64,000 bases of DNA. Source: JAWWPG01 sp033850885. Its GTDB lineage: Bacteria > Actinomycetota > Actinomycetes > Propionibacteriales > Nocardioidaceae. Positions 61,418-64,000 of this stretch are shown in pieces (position 1 is the first letter of the stretch; each line of letters opens with the position of its first letter). The notes beneath the pieces were generated by a model. The model saw only the letters and a list, made by a program, of their open reading frames with translations, was not told where the DNA came from and did no database searches. The DNA lies in contig JAWWPG010000033.1 of the NCBI GenBank assembly GCA_033850885.1, positions 18,145-82,144 of the forward strand, given 5' to 3'. The position numbers and the translations under genes were made by a program.

Positions 61418-61469
61418 GGCGCCCGACCGCCGTACCGGCTCAGCCGGCAACCCGAGGAAGGCCCGATCC

Positions 61470-62216
61470 GTGGAATCATCGCAGGACGTGAACGAGCCGG
61501 TTGCCTCGCCGTACAAGCGGGTGCTGCTGAAGCTCTCGGGAGAGGTCTTCGGCGGCGGTCGGGTGGGCGTCGACCCCGACGTGGTGCACGGCATCGCCAG
61601 GGAGGTCGCTGACGTCGTCAAGGGCGGCACCCAGATCGCGATCGTGCTCGGTGGCGGCAACTTCTTCAGGGGCGCGGAGCTCCAGCAACGAGGGATGGAC
61701 CGGGCGCGCGCCGACTACATGGGGATGCTCGGCATCGTGATGAACTGCCTTGCCCTGCAGGACTTCTGCGAGAAGCAAGGCATCGAGACCCGGGTCCAGA
61801 CCGCGATCACGATGGGCCAGGTCGCGGAGCCCTACATCCCGCGCCGCGCAATCCGCCACCTGGAGAAGGGCCGCGTGGTGATCTTCGGCGCCGGGGCTGG
61901 GATGCCGTTCTTCTCGACCGACACCGTCGCGGTACAGCGCGCTCTCGAGACGAAGTGCGAGGTCGTGCTGATGGGGAAGAACGGCGTCGACGGCGTCTAC
62001 ACGGCGGACCCACGGATAGACCCTACTGCCACCAAGCTCGACACGGTCAGCTACTCGGAGGCGCTGTTGCGCGGACTCCGGGTGGCGGACGCCACGGCGT
62101 TCGCGCTCTGCATGGAGAACTCGCTGCCGATGATCGTATTCGGGATGAAGGACGTGGGTGCCATTGCCCGCGTGGTGAGAGGTGAGAAGATCGGCACGTA
62201 CGTCGGCAACGACTAG
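61470..62216 (+). CDS. pyrH: UMP kinase
   Basis: PyrH phosphorylates UMP to UDP in pyrimidine synthesis. The 248-residue amino-acid-kinase-fold protein has VLLKLSGEVFGG, LGGGNFFRGAELQQRGMDRARADYMGMLGIVMN and MGKNGVDGVYTADPR. GTG 61470 gives a short 16-residue lead-in before the first strand. It lies between tsf and frr. Confidence 0.95.
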   Translation: MESSQDVNEPVASPYKRVLLKLSGEVFGGGRVGVDPDVVHGIAREVADVVKGGTQIAIVLGGGNFFRGAELQQRGMDRARADYMGMLGIVMNCLALQDFCEKQGIETRVQTAITMGQVAEPYIPRRAIRHLEKGRVVIFGAGAGMPFFSTDTVAVQRALETKCEVVLMGKNGVDGVYTADPRIDPTATKLDTVSYSEALLRGLRVADATAFALCMENSLPMIVFGMKDVGAIARVVRGEKIGTYVGND

Positions 62217-62319
62217 CCACGACCCACGACGATGCGAGACCCTGTCGAGGCGCCGGCCACGCGACGTACACCGGCCGGATGCGGCACAACTCTGACAGCG
62301 GACATGTGAGGAGCCAGGT

Positions 62320-62877
62320 GTGATCGACGAGACCTTGCGCGATGCCGAGCAGAAGATGGGCAAGGCGATCGAGGTGGCGAAGGACGACTTCGCCACGATC
62401 CGCACCGGCCGTGCCCACCCGGCGATGTTCTCCAAGCTGACCGCCGACTACTACGGCACGCCGACACCGATCCAGCAGCTCGCGTCGTTCACGAACCCGG
62501 AACCTCGGGTCGTCACGATCAACGCGTATGACCGGCAGGCGCTCGGCGCGATCGAGAAGGCGATCCGCAACTCGGACCTGGGCGTCAACCCGACCAACAC
62601 CGGGGACATGCTGCGGGTCGTCATGCCGGAGCTGACCGAGGAGCGGCGCCGCGAGTACATCAAGGTGGCCCGGAACAAGGCGGAGGACGCCAAGGTGGCG
62701 GTCCGCAATGTCCGCAGGCACGCCAAGCAACACCTCGACCGGGCGCTCAAGGAGGGCGAGCTCGGCGAGGACGAGGTCACCCACGCCGAGAAGCGTCTGG
62801 ACGCGATGACCAAGCAGCACGTCGACGCCATCGACGACGTGCTGAAGCACAAGGAATCCGAGCTGCTCGAGGTCTGA
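62320..62877 (+). CDS. frr: Ribosome recycling factor
   Basis: RRF with EF-G splits post-termination ribosomes. The 185-residue protein contains RTGRAHPAMFSKLTADYYG near the N-terminus and NDIIRPLP-region counterparts later (MPELTEERRREYIKVA), typical of RRF. GTG 62320 follows GAGGAG. It precedes cdsA by 4 bp. Confidence 0.97.
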   Translation: MIDETLRDAEQKMGKAIEVAKDDFATIRTGRAHPAMFSKLTADYYGTPTPIQQLASFTNPEPRVVTINAYDRQALGAIEKAIRNSDLGVNPTNTGDMLRVVMPELTEERRREYIKVARNKAEDAKVAVRNVRRHAKQHLDRALKEGELGEDEVTHAEKRLDAMTKQHVDAIDDVLKHKESELLEV

Positions 62878-62881
62878 GCCA

Positions 62882-63745
62882 GTGTCCGCCGAGATCACCG
62901 GAGCAGACATCGACGACACCGTGCCCGTCGCGTCGAGCAGAGCCGGCCGCAACCTGCCCGCGGCCATCGCGGTGGGGCTGGGGCTGGGCGTGCTCATCAT
63001 CTGCTCGCTCGTGCTCTACAAGGCGCTGTTCCTCATCGTGGTCGCGGTCACCATTGGAGTGGCGCTCTGGGAGCTCGGCCACGCATTCTCGCTCCGCGAT
63101 ACCGTGACCCCACTCCCGCTGATGCTCGTGGGGTCGACCGGGATGCTGGTGGGTGCGTACTTCGGCGGGGCGAGGGTGCTGGTCGTGGTTTTCGCCGCCA
63201 GCGTACTGGCCACGAGCCTCTGGCGGATGCCACGCGGGCAGGACGGGTTCGTCCGCGATGTCAGCGCGACGGTGTTCTGCCTCGTATACGCCCCACTGCT
63301 TGCCGCCTTCGTCTCTCTCCTGCTGGCGGCCGACGACGGCGTGCAGAAGGTCCTCACGTTCATCATCGTCACGATCGCCTCCGACATCGGTGGCTATGCG
63401 GTCGGTGCCAGCCTCGGCCGGCACCCGATGGCGCCTCGGATCAGTCCGAAGAAGTCGTGGGAGGGTTTCGTCGGCTCGACGGCCGGATGTGCCATTGCCG
63501 GAGTCCTGTGCGTGGTGCTGCTCCTCGGCGGCGAATGGTGGGTGGGGCTCATCCTCGGCGCGGTCGCAGTCGTGGCCGCAACCTTCGGCGATCTGCTCGA
63601 ATCCATCATCAAGCGCGATCTCGGCGTCAAGGACATGAGCAACATCCTGCCCGGTCATGGGGGCGTCATGGATCGGCTCGACTCCTTGCTGGCCACCGTC
63701 CCGTTCGTCTGGCTGGTGCTCACCTTCCTGCTGCCGGCCGCCTGA
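62882..63745 (+). CDS. cdsA: Phosphatidate cytidylyltransferase
   Basis: CdsA makes CDP-diacylglycerol for phospholipids. The 287-residue membrane enzyme has about eight helices and the family signature around the C-terminus (SIIKRDLGVKDMSN, GHGGVMDRLDS), preceded by SPKKSWEGFVGSTAG. It fits the lipid theme of plsC and gpsA. GTG 62882 follows frr closely. Confidence 0.96.
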   Translation: MSAEITGADIDDTVPVASSRAGRNLPAAIAVGLGLGVLIICSLVLYKALFLIVVAVTIGVALWELGHAFSLRDTVTPLPLMLVGSTGMLVGAYFGGARVLVVVFAASVLATSLWRMPRGQDGFVRDVSATVFCLVYAPLLAAFVSLLLAADDGVQKVLTFIIVTIASDIGGYAVGASLGRHPMAPRISPKKSWEGFVGSTAGCAIAGVLCVVLLLGGEWWVGLILGAVAVVAATFGDLLESIIKRDLGVKDMSNILPGHGGVMDRLDSLLATVPFVWLVLTFLLPAA

Positions 63746-63909
63746 CCCGCCGCCCGACGACCTGCGCTCACCTGTGGGCCCCACTCTCGTGCGGAACGCC
63801 TGCGGGCCTGCGCCAGCCATTGCTCGGGCCACCCACTCGCGGGTAGTACGGAACGCTGGGTACGCCCGACGCCCGGCAATGTCAAGCGGTGTTAGCAACG
63901 GTGTGGGTT
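63746..63909. other. cdsA-IS30 gap
   Basis: The stretch carries no gene. The right part (about 63887-63909) has GGTGTTAGCAACGGTG, which may be the outer end of the IS30-type element whose transposase stops at 63910. Confidence 0.3.
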
Positions 63910-64000
63910 TCAGGCTGCGGTGAGCAGCTGGTTGAGTCTGGCTGCTGGGGTTTGGAGGTTCAGGGTGGGGCGGGGCCTCTTGTTGAGGGTGGCGGCGACT
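63910..64000 (-). mobile_element. 3' end of an IS30-type transposase (cut by window edge)
   Basis: The minus strand codes the C-terminus ATLNKRPRPTLNLQTPAARL followed by NQLLTAA and a TGA stop at 63910. This ending closely resembles the IS30-family transposase tail (LNxRPRKTLGWKTPAE). The rest of the element lies beyond base 64000, so completeness cannot be judged. Confidence 0.75.

Overview
The window is about 70% GC with dense, often overlapping genes and many GTG/TTG starts. It carries actinobacterial markers: a HupB-type HU with a Lys/Ala tail, an F420-pathway FbiD/CofC, DUF3515, DUF177, a SepIVA-like protein and DUF2469. I read it as chromosomal DNA of a high-GC actinomycete (Actinomycetota); family or genus cannot be fixed from the sequence alone. 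No rRNA, tRNA or CRISPR array was found.

Layout. (1) 285-6796: housekeeping (hupB, a cold-shock-like protein, fbiD, plsC, gpsA, ddl, a DUF3515 lipoprotein, an Lrp-type effector-domain protein, thiL). (2) 6871-21967: an accessory catabolic island between thiL and rpmB. It holds a CocE/NonD hydrolase and a P1/DmpA aminopeptidase (minus strand), a histone-deacetylase-fold amidohydrolase, an oligopeptidase B, a complete peptide-type ABC importer, a Rieske N-demethylase-type oxygenase, a monomeric sarcosine-oxidase-like flavoenzyme and a TetR regulator. (3) 22050-30247: zinc-ribbon protein, rpmB, FakA-like DAK2 protein, recG, a membrane-protein/winged-helix pair, rsmD, coaD, sepIVA-like. (4) 30354-38451: DUF177, rpmF, rnc, mutM, smc, ftsY. 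(5) 38559-47433: an MBL hydrolase, an M1-type lipoprotein peptidase, ffh, a VKOR/DUF929 disulfide pair, an amidohydrolase and an acyltransferase-3/SGNH protein. (6) 47619-63745: rpsP, khpA, rimM, trmD (fused to a GNAT domain), rplS, two lepB genes, rnhB, DUF2469, yraN, comM, dprA, xerC, an M23-fold protein, rpsB, tsf, pyrH, frr, cdsA. The right edge cuts into the 3' end of an IS30-type transposase.

How the genes work together. The conserved blocks cover ribosome assembly and tRNA/rRNA modification, SRP-dependent export and signal-peptide cleavage, chromosome organisation, DNA repair and uptake, and lipid precursor synthesis. In the island, seven plus-strand genes (substrate-binding protein through flavoenzyme) are chained by 1-4 bp stop/start overlaps, so uptake and N-dealkylation look co-translated.

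Best candidate for something undescribed: two nearly identical palindromes (core CTGACTCGCGAGTCAG or close to it) lie in the two divergent control regions of the island, each exactly 13 bp inside the leftward gene and 50-66 bp upstream of the rightward one. Together with the gene content they suggest a regulon for import and breakdown of an N-methylated or betaine-type peptide or amide. Substrate and regulator assignment are inference. Several intergenic repeats are also notable: a 14-bp tandem array before rsmD, a 22-bp tandem array after ftsY, a dispersed hairpin element in two copies, and paired 23-bp repeats before rplS.
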